Positions 1-9,344 of a DNA stretch of 64,000 bases are shown here, piece by piece. The notes beneath the pieces were generated by a model that had not been told where the DNA came from, ran no database searches, and saw only the letters and a program-made list of their open reading frames with translations. Made by a program: the position numbers and the translations under genes. Source of the DNA: Bradyrhizobium paxllaeri. Lineage in GTDB: Bacteria > Pseudomonadota > Alphaproteobacteria > Rhizobiales > Xanthobacteraceae. Every line of letters starts with the position of its first letter. Position 1 is the first letter of the stretch. The stretch is taken from contig NZ_CP042968.1 in assembly GCF_001693515.2 (NCBI RefSeq), positions 5,952,001 through 6,016,000 on the forward strand. The letters are read 5' to 3'.

Positions 1-97
1 ACGCGCCGCCTTCCGCCAAGGTCAGGGCGATCGCACGGCCGATATTTCGGCCTGCGCCGGTGACGACAGCGACCTTGCCGGAGAGTTCTTTGGACAT
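1..97 (-). CDS. SDR family oxidoreductase, N-terminal part (runs off the window)
   Basis: Only the first 32 or so codons are present, read on the minus strand from ATG at 97. They encode a beta-strand followed by TGAGRNIG, the glycine-rich TGxxxGxG dinucleotide-binding motif of classical short-chain dehydrogenases, so this is the start of an NAD(P)-dependent oxidoreductase. It begins 6 bp after the stop of the MmgE/PrpD gene and is probably the last visible gene of the minus-strand operon. Substrate and full length cannot be judged. Confidence 0.8.
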   Translation of the reverse strand, partial: MSKELSGKVAVVTGAGRNIGRAIALTLAEGGA

Positions 98-103
98 GAG
101 CTG

Positions 104-1486
104 CTACCCGCGCAATGAGGAGAGATCGATGCGGCCATCAAACAGTCTGGCCATCAGTTTCAACGCCGCATCGCCTTGTGCAGCGCTCCAGCCGCCATGC
201 CTGACGTTGAGCACAAACTTGTCGGTCACATCCTGCCGCGTCAATGGCTCCTGCGCGCCGCCCCGCAGATGGGGCTGCCGGTCTTCGACCACGCTGCCAT
301 CCGCGAGAGTGGCGCGGATGTGGCCGGTATAGTTGCTCGGATAGGGATTGTCCGGATCGATCACGAATTTCACCTTGGCAGCGAGCGCCAGCACGCGCGG
401 GTCGCGGATCGCATCTTCCGTGAACGCGCCGAGGCCGACGCCGCCATGCACGAAGCCAGTGGCCAACAGATAGGGCACGGCGAATTTGGCGGCATAGCCG
501 TTGGGCGGGCGCTGCTTGTCGGCGAGCGGCTCCCAGAGACGGTGCACCGTCCCCTCCGCCACTTCGCAGACCATCTGGACGACATCCTCAGGTTCGATAC
601 CGCGTGCGGCCAGCCGGCGCGCGCAATCAATATAGGGCTGCGCCATCGTCCCGCACGGATAAGGCTTGAACGCCAGCGTGTCGGTTACCCAGCGCGTGCC
701 GAAATCGCCGGTCAGCGCGTCGTAGTCACCGTTCGTGGTGTGCGCAAAGCCGTGGAACAGGCCGTGCACGCCCTCGAACACCGTTCGCGGACCGACGAAC
801 CCTGCCCGCGCCAACAGTGCCGCACGGATGCCCGATTGCGCCGCCCATCCGGCATGCAGCCGCTTGGTCCAGGCGCCTTCGGCGAGATATTCGATGATGC
901 CGCCGGCCATGCTTCCGGCGATGCCGAGCGCATCGACGATCTGTCTGGCGTTGAGGCCAAGCGCCGCGCCGACGCCGGCGGCCGCACCCATCGCGCCGAA
1001 GATCGCGGTCGGGTGGAAGCCGGCCTTGTGAACGGCCTTCGGCACCACGAGGCTCAAGCGGCAGAGCACTTCGGTGCCGACCGCGATCCCGATCAACGCC
1101 ATGCGGCCGTCAGGATTATGCCGCTCGCAGGCGGCGAGCACGGCCGGCACGATCACCGCGCCGGCATGGACCGGGCCGCCCTCGAACGTGTCGTCGAAGT
1201 CCTCGCCATGTGCAGCCGTGCCGTTGACGACGGCGGCGCCTGCCGCATTCAGGGTGCGTCCGTGCCCAATCGCGGTGCAAACACCGTCGTCGTCGCAACC
1301 TGCCAACGCGCTTCTGATGTAATCCTGGTTGCGCGCGGTTACGCATAGGCCGACCACGTCGATCAGCAGGTCCTCGCATTTGCGCGTGGTCGCGGCCGGC
1401 AACGCGCCGGGCTTCAGCGCGACGACCTTCTCTGCCAGCGTTTCAGCAACCGAAATTCTGGGCAGTCCGGAGGCCATGCCGGTCAA
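104..1486 (-). CDS. MmgE/PrpD family protein
   Basis: 460 aa. The sequence matches the MmgE/PrpD fold (2-methylcitrate dehydratase/cis-aconitate decarboxylase superfamily). It has an N-terminal all-helical part with the NGTAAHGEDFDD segment, a central glycine/alanine-rich helical bundle and a C-terminal alpha/beta part. Family members are lyases or isomerases of small carboxylates, but many are functionally unassigned, and the catabolic neighbours here suggest a step on a carboxylate intermediate. The ATG at 1486 overlaps the stop of the upstream binding-protein gene (ATGA, 1483-1486), which supports this start and translational coupling. A second in-frame ATG lies four codons in. Substrate unknown. 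Confidence 0.85.
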   Translation of the reverse strand: MTGMASGLPRISVAETLAEKVVALKPGALPAATTRKCEDLLIDVVGLCVTARNQDYIRSALAGCDDDGVCTAIGHGRTLNAAGAAVVNGTAAHGEDFDDTFEGGPVHAGAVIVPAVLAACERHNPDGRMALIGIAVGTEVLCRLSLVVPKAVHKAGFHPTAIFGAMGAAAGVGAALGLNARQIVDALGIAGSMAGGIIEYLAEGAWTKRLHAGWAAQSGIRAALLARAGFVGPRTVFEGVHGLFHGFAHTTNGDYDALTGDFGTRWVTDTLAFKPYPCGTMAQPYIDCARRLAARGIEPEDVVQMVCEVAEGTVHRLWEPLADKQRPPNGYAAKFAVPYLLATGFVHGGVGLGAFTEDAIRDPRVLALAAKVKFVIDPDNPYPSNYTGHIRATLADGSVVEDRQPHLRGGAQEPLTRQDVTDKFVLNVRHGGWSAAQGDAALKLMARLFDGRIDLSSLRG

Positions 1487-2550
1487 ATGCGGAAGATCTT
1501 GGTGTAGCGCGCCTTGATGGCCTCGCTTTCCTTCTCCACCGCCGCCGCGTCGTCCTTCATGGTCTTGATGTCCTTGAGCGACGTGCGGCCCGCCTTCTCG
1601 ACCGTTTGAGAGTGCACCGAGCGGAGACCGCCGACATCAATGATGAGCTGCTGGGCCTCCTGGCTGAGACTGAACTGCTGAAACAATCTTGCTGCGTTGG
1701 GATTGGGCGCATCCTTGAAGACGCCGTTCGGCCCGATGATCAGCGGCGACCCCTCCGTGGCATAGACCGGCTCGACCGGGCGGCCCGCCTCCTTCATCTG
1801 GAAGATGTTGTATTCATTGCCGTCGGCCATCACCGCGCGCTCGCCGAGATCGAGCTTCTTCGGCGGATCGGCCGATGACTGCACCTGCATGATGTTCTGC
1901 TTGGCGAGCTTCTCGAAGTAGCTCCAACCGAGATCGCGCTGCATCTGGTAGGTCGCGGTCATGATGGTGCCGCTGTAGCCCGGATGCGCCTTGACGATCT
2001 TGCCCTTCCATTTCGGGTCGAGCAGATCGGCAAAACTCTTCGGCGCGTCCCCCGCCTTCACCAGATTGGTATTGTAGGCGATGATGCTGAGCCAGACGCG
2101 GAAGCTCGCAAACTGACCGTCCGGGTCCTTGTGCTCGGCCGGATAGAATTTAGCGACGTCTTCCGTCACGTAAGGCGCCAGAATGCCGTCGCGTTTCCAG
2201 ACGATGAAATGCGCGGCATCGGACGAGTTCACCACGTCGACGGCGTGGATGTTGCTGGCGTATTCTTGGCCGATACGCTGGAACACGCGCTCGGCGCCGG
2301 TGCGCTCGACGCGCACGGCGATGCCCGGATATTTCGCCTCGAAGGCCTTGGCCAGTTTCTCCGCGACCGGCAGATCGGTCGAGGTGTAGTAGATGACCTT
2401 GCCTTCCTTCTTCGCCGCGTCGATCAGCGCCGGCGTCACCGTTTCAGGTGGCGGCGCGGCGGCCATCACGCGCGTGGAAAATGCTGCGCCTGCGAGAACG
2501 GCGCCGGTGCCGGCCAGCATTTGGCGGCGGGAAATCCCTGGGTGTTGCAT
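1483..2550 (-). CDS. ABC transporter extracellular solute-binding protein, Tat-exported
   Basis: 355 aa. The N-terminus carries a twin-arginine signal (SRRQMLAG, residues 8-15) followed by a hydrophobic stretch ending near AAAPPP, so export of the folded protein is expected. The mature part resembles family 1 solute-binding proteins of the AfuA/Fbp and putrescine-like type: IYYTSTDL near the start, then ALIDAAKKEGKV-like and ADGNEYN segments. No cognate permease or ATPase lies in the window, so the transporter partners are elsewhere or the protein acts alone as a sensor or shuttle. It sits in the minus operon behind the cytochrome and ahead of MmgE/PrpD, with which it overlaps by 4 bp. Ligand unknown. 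Confidence 0.85.
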   Translation of the reverse strand: MQHPGISRRQMLAGTGAVLAGAAFSTRVMAAAPPPETVTPALIDAAKKEGKVIYYTSTDLPVAEKLAKAFEAKYPGIAVRVERTGAERVFQRIGQEYASNIHAVDVVNSSDAAHFIVWKRDGILAPYVTEDVAKFYPAEHKDPDGQFASFRVWLSIIAYNTNLVKAGDAPKSFADLLDPKWKGKIVKAHPGYSGTIMTATYQMQRDLGWSYFEKLAKQNIMQVQSSADPPKKLDLGERAVMADGNEYNIFQMKEAGRPVEPVYATEGSPLIIGPNGVFKDAPNPNAARLFQQFSLSQEAQQLIIDVGGLRSVHSQTVEKAGRTSLKDIKTMKDDAAAVEKESEAIKARYTKIFRI

Positions 2551-2669
2551 GTTTTCGTCCCCCGCGCTGTTGGCGAAGTTAGGTACACCTGAACCCCATG
2601 CATTATTCCTATGGATCGGCGGCTGTCCATCGCCGACGGCGCGTTGCTGTCGCGACTACGGCCCAAGTA

Positions 2670-3287
2670 TTACTGCGCCGGACAGGCCGCGCCGGTCTTC
2701 ACCCAGGCTTCCACCAGCGCGCCGGCCTGTTTCTGCGTGCCCGGCACAGGGCTGCGGTTTCCGCCGGGAGCCCAGGCCCAACCAACCAGCGTGTCCTCGC
2801 CGATATGATGGATGAGTTCCTCGACCTTGCGCCCGCCGTTGCGTGCGGGGTCCTTCAGCTGCGCGCAGATTTCGGCAACCGTCTTGCCCTCCCACGCCAT
2901 TTCGCGCGGCGCCAGGTGCCATTCCGGATGGCCCGGCATGCGGCCGGGTTCGAAGTTCGCATGCTTGTGGCAACTTGAGCAGCGCATCGCGGCAAGGCCA
3001 TGGCCGTCCGCACCGCGTGTGACCGGCGGCTGATGCAGCCGCCCCTCGTCGCCTTGCCGCGGCCGGTCGGTCGCCGGATGGCAGTTGGTGCAGCGCGGAT
3101 GCGTGAGCACCTTGCCCAACTCGGTAAACATGGCCGCCGATCGCGCGTTCGTATCGGCGATCGAAGCAAAACTCTCCGGGCTTGCCAGCGCGGGCGGCGC
3201 AGTCTGGGAAACGGCGTAGCCAGCGAACATGCTTGTCGCGACCGCGATGACGGCGACCGCGAGCTGAAACCGCAGTTCCGATTTCAT
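2670..3287 (-). CDS. Di-haem c-type cytochrome (isoquinoline 1-oxidoreductase-associated subunit)
   Basis: 205 aa with an N-terminal signal peptide (hydrophobic residues 8-25, cleavage probably after the VSQ-TAPP region). Two haem-binding CxxCH motifs are visible, CTNCH and CSSCH, about 35 residues apart. Proteins of this type often accompany periplasmic molybdenum hydroxylases and pass electrons from the [2Fe-2S] subunit to the respiratory chain. The neighbouring Tat-carrying molybdopterin subunit fits that role. The start ATG at 3287 has a GAGGGG ribosome-binding site 8 bp upstream. The gene lies 22 bp after the [2Fe-2S] gene. Family knowledge gives the role; the redox partner is inferred from context. 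Confidence 0.8.
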   Translation of the reverse strand: MKSELRFQLAVAVIAVATSMFAGYAVSQTAPPALASPESFASIADTNARSAAMFTELGKVLTHPRCTNCHPATDRPRQGDEGRLHQPPVTRGADGHGLAAMRCSSCHKHANFEPGRMPGHPEWHLAPREMAWEGKTVAEICAQLKDPARNGGRKVEELIHHIGEDTLVGWAWAPGGNRSPVPGTQKQAGALVEAWVKTGAACPAQ

Positions 3288-3309
3288 GCCGCATTCCCCT
3301 CGCGCGCGC

Positions 3310-3834
3310 TCATTGGTTAGCCACGATATAGCGCCTGGAATCCGCGAGGATCACGTCACGCACGGCTTCGTGGTATTTGATGTAGCCGGTGCAGCGGCAG
3401 ATGTGACCATCGAGCGCTTCCGCGATGGTACTCTCCAGGTCAGCGCGCTTCACAGGAGCCTTGGCCAGACGCTCCAGCAGGACCTGCCCCTCGTTGAGGA
3501 AGCCAGCAGTGCAATAGCCGCATTGGAAGGCGAAGTGCGCGATGAACGCCTTTTGCAGCGCCGAGAGTTCGCCATCCCTGGCATGGCCCTCGATCGTGCG
3601 AATGGTCTTGCCGTCAAAGCTCACCGCCGAGGCGACACAGGTCGGGCTGGTGTAGCTGGTGCCATCGGGATCGTCGACGATCACGGCGCAGCTCAGGCAC
3701 TGCGCGGCGCCGCAGCCGAACTTGGTGCCGGTCATGCCGAGATATTCGCGCAAAAAATCGTTCATCGAGAGTTCGTCGCGAACATCCACCGGCCCAAGCG
3801 CGCGGCCGTTGATCGTGAGGCTCAATTTGGTCAC
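3310..3834 (-). CDS. (2Fe-2S)-binding small subunit of molybdenum hydroxylase
   Basis: 174 aa. A plant-type ferredoxin domain contains [13 protein letters not shown] and is followed by an all-alpha second [2Fe-2S] domain with CGYC and CRCTG, the standard eight-cysteine pattern of XDH-family small subunits. GTG at 3834 is chosen as start because it overlaps the TGA of the upstream large-subunit gene (GTGA, 3831-3834) and places the ferredoxin strand directly after the start. A longer open frame upstream is out-of-frame large-subunit sequence. It transfers electrons from the Mo centre of the neighbouring subunit to the di-haem cytochrome. Confidence 0.9.
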   Translation of the reverse strand: MTKLSLTINGRALGPVDVRDELSMNDFLREYLGMTGTKFGCGAAQCLSCAVIVDDPDGTSYTSPTCVASAVSFDGKTIRTIEGHARDGELSALQKAFIAHFAFQCGYCTAGFLNEGQVLLERLAKAPVKRADLESTIAEALDGHICRCTGYIKYHEAVRDVILADSRRYIVANQ

Positions 3835-6617
3835 GCCAAAACTCCCTTGAGCAGGCTTGCGGTCACCGGCAGCGATTGGAAACGGCGGCCGGTCGCGTCG
3901 AAAATCGCGTTCAGGATGGCGGGCACCACCGGGACCATGACGACTTCCGCCATGCCTTTCGGCGGCTCGTCCGGCGTCAGCGGCGGCAGCATCTCGATTT
4001 CGAGATCGTGCAACGGCAGGTCCGATCCGCGTGCGACGAGGTATTGCCCGAGATTCCACTGGCCGTTGCCGGGACCGCCTTCGAAAGGCGGCAGCGTCTC
4101 AAGCAAGGCATAGCCGACGCCCATTGCAAAACCGCCCTGCGCCTGCCCCATCACCACCTCGGGCACCAGCGCCTGGCCACACTCGAACACGCTGTAGGCC
4201 TTGGCGATACGGAGCGCGCCGGACGCACGATCGATCTCGATGCGCACCAGCGTGCCGCACATCGAGGTATAGGTGGTGCCGATCCGGTTATTGTCCGTCG
4301 GCGGAAATTTGACGCTGAGGCGGTTGATGCGCTCAAACTTGCCCCCACCCCGGCGCACGGCCAGCGCATCGATCTCGGCGCGATATTGTTCGCCAAAAAG
4401 CGGAAAACGGGCGCGCGACCAGTCCCAGCGGGAGAAACTGTGCGCCACCGCCCCGGTCACGAGATTGCGTGCATGCGCTGTTGCGGCGAGCGCCGGCAGC
4501 GGCAGCGGCGCAAGGCCTGCCAATACAAGTTGCCCGTCCTTCCACTGAGCCTTGGACCAATCCTTGGCGCGGCGGTCATTCGGCGCGATGCCCCATAGTT
4601 GCAGCGCCGCCGGCCACAGACCGAACCGGAAGATGACGCGCGCCGCCTCGGCGGCCGCATGGGTGCCGACATGCGCGCCGATCGAGGCGCTGGTGGCCGA
4701 GCTGATCGCGGGCACCCAGCGCGGGTTCTTTTCCGCGGCATCCTGCGTCTTCTGGTCCATTGTGTAGGGATCGCCAGACGTGACCAGTCCGAGGGCGTCG
4801 TACGTGTCGACCCGCGCCACCGACACTTCGTCGGCGACTGCGCCGAGATGGAGGGCGACGCGGTTCGCAAGCGCCGTGCCGATGCCATTGCCCATCTCGG
4901 TATGATCGCAATAGATCGTGACCTTGCCGTCGGGCGACAGTTCGATACGCCCCAGCGAACAGTCGGCGCCGGTGCCATAGTCCTTGGTGACGCACGCAAC
5001 GCCGGTGCCGACGAGGACGCCCTGCGGCGCAGCCGATTTGTGCCGCGCTCGCTGCTGCCAGATCGGATGCTTCTCGAGCTTGTCGAGAATTTCCGGCGTG
5101 CGGACCGAAACGCCATAGGGATTGCCGGTCATGGTCCGGCCTTTTGGCCCGAGCGCGTTGCGCCGCCGGAACTCGATCGGATCGAGCGGCAGTGCGGTCG
5201 CGACTTCGTCCACCAGCACTTCCAGCGCGGTCATCGTCTGCAGCGTGCCGTAGCCGCGCATCGAGCCCGCGGTCACCCCGCGCGAATGCAGCGCCACCGT
5301 GGTGACGTCGACTTTCGGAACATCATAGATGCCGATCGCCGCGGTAGCACCGACGGTCGCCACATTGGGTGAGAAATTCGCCAGCCCGCCGCCGTCGAGA
5401 ACGTGGTCGGCGGCGAAGGCCTGGATCTTGCCGGTCGCGCGGTCAACGCCGATCCGCGATCGCATCTTGAACGGATGGCGCTTGATGCCACCCTGAAACT
5501 GCTGGTAGCGGTCATGCGCCAGCCGGACCGGATGGCCGGGGAAGAACATCGCTGCCAGCGCCACGTACAGCACGAACGGCGTGTGGTCGCGGCCGCCGAA
5601 GCCGCCGCCCATATAGGTGAACTGGGTGTTGATGCGCGCCGGCTTGAAGGGCGCGCGGGCCTCGCCGAGCAGATGCGCGATCGAGTCCGCCGCCTCATAG
5701 GGCGACTGCACGCCCAGCACCAGTTCGAGTCCGCCGCTCCTACCGTCGTACCAAGCGAGCCCGGATTCCGGTTCGAGAAACATCGGATCGACCGACTGCG
5801 TCTCGAATTCGCGGTCGAGCACCAGCAGGTTCGGATTTTTGGCCGCAAGTTCGCCGCGGATCCGTTCGCCATGGAGCGCGGCTTTGGCGTAGGCCGCCTC
5901 GGTATCCTTGGCGGCAGGCGACCATATCGGCAGCGGCGAGCTCTGCGAACGTCCTGGGCTGACCCAGCCGGCCAGGATGGGCGAATAGACGTCGGGCGCC
6001 TCCGGCGTGGCACCGGCCACGCGGGTGAAGCGATAGGCGGCGTAAGGGGCCATCGCAACCGGACCGGTCTCCTCGCCGAACTTCACGAACGTTCCATCGC
6101 GCAGAGCAAGGCGCGCCTGATCGAAGGCGTCGAACGTCTCGAAGATCAGAAGCCCGACCGGCTGCCCCAGATAGAGCGGCGTCTTGCCGAGCGGGCAGAA
6201 CAGATCACCGGTGTAGAATTCGGGAACGCGGGCGCCGATCCGGGCCAGATCGGCTGCGGTAACCACCACGGACGGCTTCAACGCGCCGGTTAGCCGCCCA
6301 AGGTCCATTCCAAGATAGACGTGCGTGGCATCCGGCGCGCGGATCAGCATCGCATGGGACGTCTTCACCGGCCAGCCGGGAAGATCGCTCGCCCGGAAAT
6401 CGGAGGCATAGAGCTTGGCGCCGATGACCTTGGCAGTGCCATCGACCCGGCCCGCGCCATTGGCGGCCGGGTTCCAGTTTGCGCGCCCCGGCAGGGACGC
6501 GCGCGGCGGCAGGCCGGCGGCATCCGCCGAGCTAAGAGGTGACAGGCTGAGCGCGATGCCGCCCGCCGATACCCAGTTCAGAAAGTCGCGCCGCGAAGGC
6601 CGCATGCTCTCAGTCAT
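3831..6617 (-). CDS. Molybdopterin-binding large subunit, xanthine dehydrogenase/isoquinoline oxidoreductase family
   Basis: 928 aa. A twin-arginine signal (SRRDFLNW, residues 8-15) shows export as a folded, cofactor-loaded enzyme, as in isoquinoline 1-oxidoreductase beta and aldehyde-oxidase-type periplasmic enzymes. Family motifs include MGGGFGGRD for Mo-cofactor binding, the GSMRGYGTLQ segment and a C-terminal EVVMVPVVPAILNAIFDATG-like region containing the position usually held by catalytic Glu. It forms a complex with the adjacent [2Fe-2S] subunit (4 bp overlap) and probably the di-haem cytochrome. Expected chemistry is hydroxylation of an N-heterocycle or oxidation of an aldehyde with water as oxygen donor. 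The exact substrate is not readable from sequence. Confidence 0.9.
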   Translation of the reverse strand: MTESMRPSRRDFLNWVSAGGIALSLSPLSSADAAGLPPRASLPGRANWNPAANGAGRVDGTAKVIGAKLYASDFRASDLPGWPVKTSHAMLIRAPDATHVYLGMDLGRLTGALKPSVVVTAADLARIGARVPEFYTGDLFCPLGKTPLYLGQPVGLLIFETFDAFDQARLALRDGTFVKFGEETGPVAMAPYAAYRFTRVAGATPEAPDVYSPILAGWVSPGRSQSSPLPIWSPAAKDTEAAYAKAALHGERIRGELAAKNPNLLVLDREFETQSVDPMFLEPESGLAWYDGRSGGLELVLGVQSPYEAADSIAHLLGEARAPFKPARINTQFTYMGGGFGGRDHTPFVLYVALAAMFFPGHPVRLAHDRYQQFQGGIKRHPFKMRSRIGVDRATGKIQAFAADHVLDGGGLANFSPNVATVGATAAIGIYDVPKVDVTTVALHSRGVTAGSMRGYGTLQTMTALEVLVDEVATALPLDPIEFRRRNALGPKGRTMTGNPYGVSVRTPEILDKLEKHPIWQQRARHKSAAPQGVLVGTGVACVTKDYGTGADCSLGRIELSPDGKVTIYCDHTEMGNGIGTALANRVALHLGAVADEVSVARVDTYDALGLVTSGDPYTMDQKTQDAAEKNPRWVPAISSATSASIGAHVGTHAAAEAARVIFRFGLWPAALQLWGIAPNDRRAKDWSKAQWKDGQLVLAGLAPLPLPALAATAHARNLVTGAVAHSFSRWDWSRARFPLFGEQYRAEIDALAVRRGGGKFERINRLSVKFPPTDNNRIGTTYTSMCGTLVRIEIDRASGALRIAKAYSVFECGQALVPEVVMGQAQGGFAMGVGYALLETLPPFEGGPGNGQWNLGQYLVARGSDLPLHDLEIEMLPPLTPDEPPKGMAEVVMVPVVPAILNAIFDATGRRFQSLPVTASLLKGVLA

Positions 6618-6626
6618 TTGCCGGAA

Positions 6627-7712
6627 CTACTTCAGATCGGCGATGGTCGCGGGCCCCGGCCCCGGGGTGACCAATGTCGGCCATTGCTTCGAGCCAAAGG
6701 GGACAGCGGGCGGCAGGAACGGCGTCATGCCGCGCTTGGTGGTCTCGGCGATGATCGCGGCGCGCGCGTCACCGCCCATCAGCTCGTAATCCATCAAATG
6801 GTAATTGCCGAAGAACAGCGCGCCGACCGAGCGATCGGCGATGATGCGGGTCAGTGATTCCAGCATGTCGGCCGGCGTGGTCGTGAACGAGATCGTCTCG
6901 ATCAGCAGCAGGCGGGTATTGATCGCCTCGGGCCCGAAGAACTGCGCCAGCACGCTGAACAGCACATTGTTCTGGCGCGCGACGTAAATCGTGTTGCTGG
7001 CAGCATAGGTCTTGTCCCAGTCGGCGCCGAGCTGCGCCTTCCACTCGGCCAGCACCGTCATCCAGTGCGCGACCTGCGTCTGCGCCGCCCATGCGACGTT
7101 CTTGGCCAGATAAGGCGCCTGCTTCTTGCCGAAGGCTTCAAGCGTAGCGAAAGGAATGACGCCCTTGGCGATGCATTCGTCCATGAAGGCGATGTTGTTC
7201 TGCAGAATGGTGCGGTTGTTGTCGCGCCAGCCCGGCTCCATCGGGGTCGCATCGAGGCCGACGAGCGCCGATTCCATGCGGCTGCGATAGGCCAGCATCG
7301 ACCCGCGCCAGGACTTGTTATCGGGATTGTCGACATAGGGGCCGACGACCTGCACCAGGGCCATCGTGCTGTGGCCGACCGACTTGAGCAATTGATAGAC
7401 GATCGGCACCTGCGGCGCATCCATCGGCGCCATCCCCGGCCGGTAGAGGATCATCCGGCCGCCCGCGCCCGAGAACAGGCCGAGGATCACCGGATGCTTG
7501 CTTAGGATATTCTTCTGGAAAACCTTTGCTGCATCGCCATAGAGCTCGAACATGCCGGTGTTGAGCGCCAGCATGTCGTTGGTAGCCACGTCAGAAGGTG
7601 TGGTGGTGGCCTTTCCGGAGATTGGCGCCATATAGGCCGGCAGGGTCTGGGCGGTGGCGACGGTCCCGGTCGAGAGCAATGCAGCAACGGCCAGACTGGG
7701 AGAGAGCCTCAT
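6627..7712 (-). CDS. Secreted protein of unknown function
   Basis: 361 aa and first gene of the minus-strand operon. It has a clear Sec signal peptide (residues 1-22, ending TATAQ) and an AAGGA ribosome-binding site 6 bp before the ATG. The mature protein is rich in Met, Asn and aromatic residues and predicted mostly helical. I see no cysteine pairs, haem motif or known catalytic signature, and I do not recognise a family. The gene lies 9 bp ahead of the molybdenum hydroxylase large subunit, so a periplasmic role in the same pathway is the reasonable inference. Confidence 0.75.
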   Translation of the reverse strand: MRLSPSLAVAALLSTGTVATAQTLPAYMAPISGKATTTPSDVATNDMLALNTGMFELYGDAAKVFQKNILSKHPVILGLFSGAGGRMILYRPGMAPMDAPQVPIVYQLLKSVGHSTMALVQVVGPYVDNPDNKSWRGSMLAYRSRMESALVGLDATPMEPGWRDNNRTILQNNIAFMDECIAKGVIPFATLEAFGKKQAPYLAKNVAWAAQTQVAHWMTVLAEWKAQLGADWDKTYAASNTIYVARQNNVLFSVLAQFFGPEAINTRLLLIETISFTTTPADMLESLTRIIADRSVGALFFGNYHLMDYELMGGDARAAIIAETTKRGMTPFLPPAVPFGSKQWPTLVTPGPGPATIADLK

Positions 7713-7868
7713 GTCAATTCCTTATAATCGCCCTGAAATTGTATGCCGACGAATATCTGATTCTGGGACTAGCGATCAGTCCGCGGATAGCTAGACTTGG
7801 ATAGCCAGACTTGGCACGAGGCCGGTAAACGGGCCCTTTCAAAAAAAGACAGAGTTCGGGAGGTTGAC
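7713..7868. promoter_or_regulatory. Divergent intergenic region between the two molybdenum-hydroxylase operons
   Basis: This 156 bp stretch separates the minus-strand operon (first gene 7712) from the plus-strand operon (first gene 7869). It must hold both promoters and is AT-richer than its flanks, but I cannot assign a specific -35/-10 pair or operator. A short direct repeat, TAGACTTGG / TAGCCAGACTTGG, occurs at about 7791-7813. No regulator gene is adjacent. Confidence 0.4.
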
Positions 7869-8846
7869 ATGATGCGCTTGGGAACGGCGCTCGCGCTGGC
7901 GGCAATGCTGGCGGTGCCATCTCTGCTGGTGACATCCGGTCTGGCGCAGGACTATCCGTCGCGTCCGGTGAAGGTGATTGTTCCCTTCGGCGCCGGGGGA
8001 CCTGCCGACGTCACCGCCCGCCAGATCGGGAACATTCTGCAGGAAACGCTCGGTCAGCCCTTCGTGGTCGAAAACCGCACCGGCGCCGGCGGGGTGATCG
8101 GCACGCAGGAAGCCATCAAGTCACCGGCGGACGGCTATACGCTGTTGATGATGTCGAACACCCAGACCGCGAACGAATCGCTGGTTCCGCAACGCAAATA
8201 CGAACTGATGCGCGATCTCGCACCGATCGCTCCGGTCAACTATTCCGACCTCGTCATCGTGGTTCATCCCTCCGTGCAGGCAAAGACTCTGCAGGAGTTC
8301 ATTGCGCTCGCCAAATCGCAGCCCGGGAAATTGAACTACGCCTCATCAGGCCAGGGCACGCCGTATCACATGGCGGGCGAGCTGTTCAAAGCCATGGCCG
8401 GCATCGACCTCGTGCACGTACCTTACCGCAACAGCGGCGAGGCACGCAGCGGCGTGATCGGCGGCCAGGTTCAGATGATGATCGACGCGGTTCCGGCGAT
8501 GGCGCCCAACGTCGCCGAAAATCAGGTGCGTGCGCTGGCAACCACCGGCCAGACGCGCTCGACCGTGCTGCCCAACGCGCCGACGGCGATCGAGGCCGGC
8601 ATTCCCGGCTATGAGGCCACCATCTGGCTCGGCTTGATGGCGCCAGCGGGCACGCCCAAGCCGATCATCGACAAGCTCAACGCGGCTGTGAACGACATCG
8701 TGAAGCGACCTGACATCACAAGACTATGGGCCCAGCAGGGCGTCGTCCCTATCTCAATGACGTCAGACGAATTCGACAAATTCCTCCGCGGCGATATCGT
8801 GAAGTGGGCGGAGGTCGTCAAGAAGTTCGACAAGCAACCGCAATAA
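7869..8846 (+). CDS. Bug/TctC-family tripartite tricarboxylate transporter substrate-binding protein
   Basis: 325 aa. A Sec signal peptide ends at SGLAQ and is followed by DYPSRPVKVIVPF and GGPADVTAR, the hallmark first strand and helix of Bug (Bordetella uptake gene) proteins. A later LGLMAPAGTPKPIIDKLN segment is also typical. Start ATG 7869 (or 7872) is preceded by GGGAGGT at 7857-7864. An upstream in-frame ATG at 7797 would add 24 residues before the signal peptide and is less likely. Bug proteins bind carboxylates or aromatic acids in the periplasm. No TctA/TctB genes are in the window. It heads the plus-strand operon, implying that its ligand is the substrate of the downstream hydroxylase. 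Confidence 0.88.
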   Translation: MMRLGTALALAAMLAVPSLLVTSGLAQDYPSRPVKVIVPFGAGGPADVTARQIGNILQETLGQPFVVENRTGAGGVIGTQEAIKSPADGYTLLMMSNTQTANESLVPQRKYELMRDLAPIAPVNYSDLVIVVHPSVQAKTLQEFIALAKSQPGKLNYASSGQGTPYHMAGELFKAMAGIDLVHVPYRNSGEARSGVIGGQVQMMIDAVPAMAPNVAENQVRALATTGQTRSTVLPNAPTAIEAGIPGYEATIWLGLMAPAGTPKPIIDKLNAAVNDIVKRPDITRLWAQQGVVPISMTSDEFDKFLRGDIVKWAEVVKKFDKQPQ

Positions 8847-8873
8847 GAAGCCGCTAGAGAAGGCCTCCCCTCG

Positions 8874-9344
8874 ATGCCAAGCGTTCGATTTCGCCTCAAT
8901 GGCGTCGAGCTGGACGTTGACGCCGATCCCGACCGGCCCTTGCTGGACATTCTGCGCGGGCAACTCGGCGTGACCGGACCGCATTTCGGTTGCGGCGCCG
9001 GTGAGTGTGGCGCCTGCAATGTGATCGTCGGAGATCGCGCGGTGTCGGCCTGCGACACGCCGCTGTGGTCGGTGGCGGACAAGGATGTCACAACAATCGA
9101 AGGGCTGGGTACGAGCGAGCGGCCGCATCCGCTGCAACGCGCCTTCATTGCTGAACAGGCATTGCAATGCGGCTATTGCGTTTCCGGCATCCTGATGAGC
9201 GCCGCGGCGCTGCTGAAGCGAAATCCGGCGCCGACAAGCCGGGAGGTGAAGGAAGCGCTCGACCGCAATCTCTGCCGTTGCGGTTCGCATCAGCGCATGG
9301 TGCGGGCAGTATTGCGGGCAGCGGAAGAAATGGCGGCAGGATGA
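8874..9344 (+). CDS. (2Fe-2S)-binding small subunit of molybdenum hydroxylase (second copy)
   Basis: 156 aa. The plant-type [2Fe-2S] domain has CGAGECGACNV and the second helical [2Fe-2S] domain has CGYC and NLCRCG, so all eight ligand cysteines are present. It lies 27 bp after the Bug protein. Its TGA overlaps the ATG of the large-subunit gene (9341-9344), so the two subunits are translationally coupled. It is clearly paralogous to the minus-strand small subunit but divergent. No signal peptide is present and, unlike the other operon, its partner lacks a Tat signal, so a cytoplasmic enzyme is likely. Confidence 0.9.
   Translation: MPSVRFRLNGVELDVDADPDRPLLDILRGQLGVTGPHFGCGAGECGACNVIVGDRAVSACDTPLWSVADKDVTTIEGLGTSERPHPLQRAFIAEQALQCGYCVSGILMSAAALLKRNPAPTSREVKEALDRNLCRCGSHQRMVRAVLRAAEEMAAG

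Noticed and set aside
176..1348. 390-codon plus-strand open frame opposite the MmgE/PrpD gene
   Set aside because: Arg/His-rich antisense shadow of a well-supported gene with overlap-coupled start; no domain sequence.
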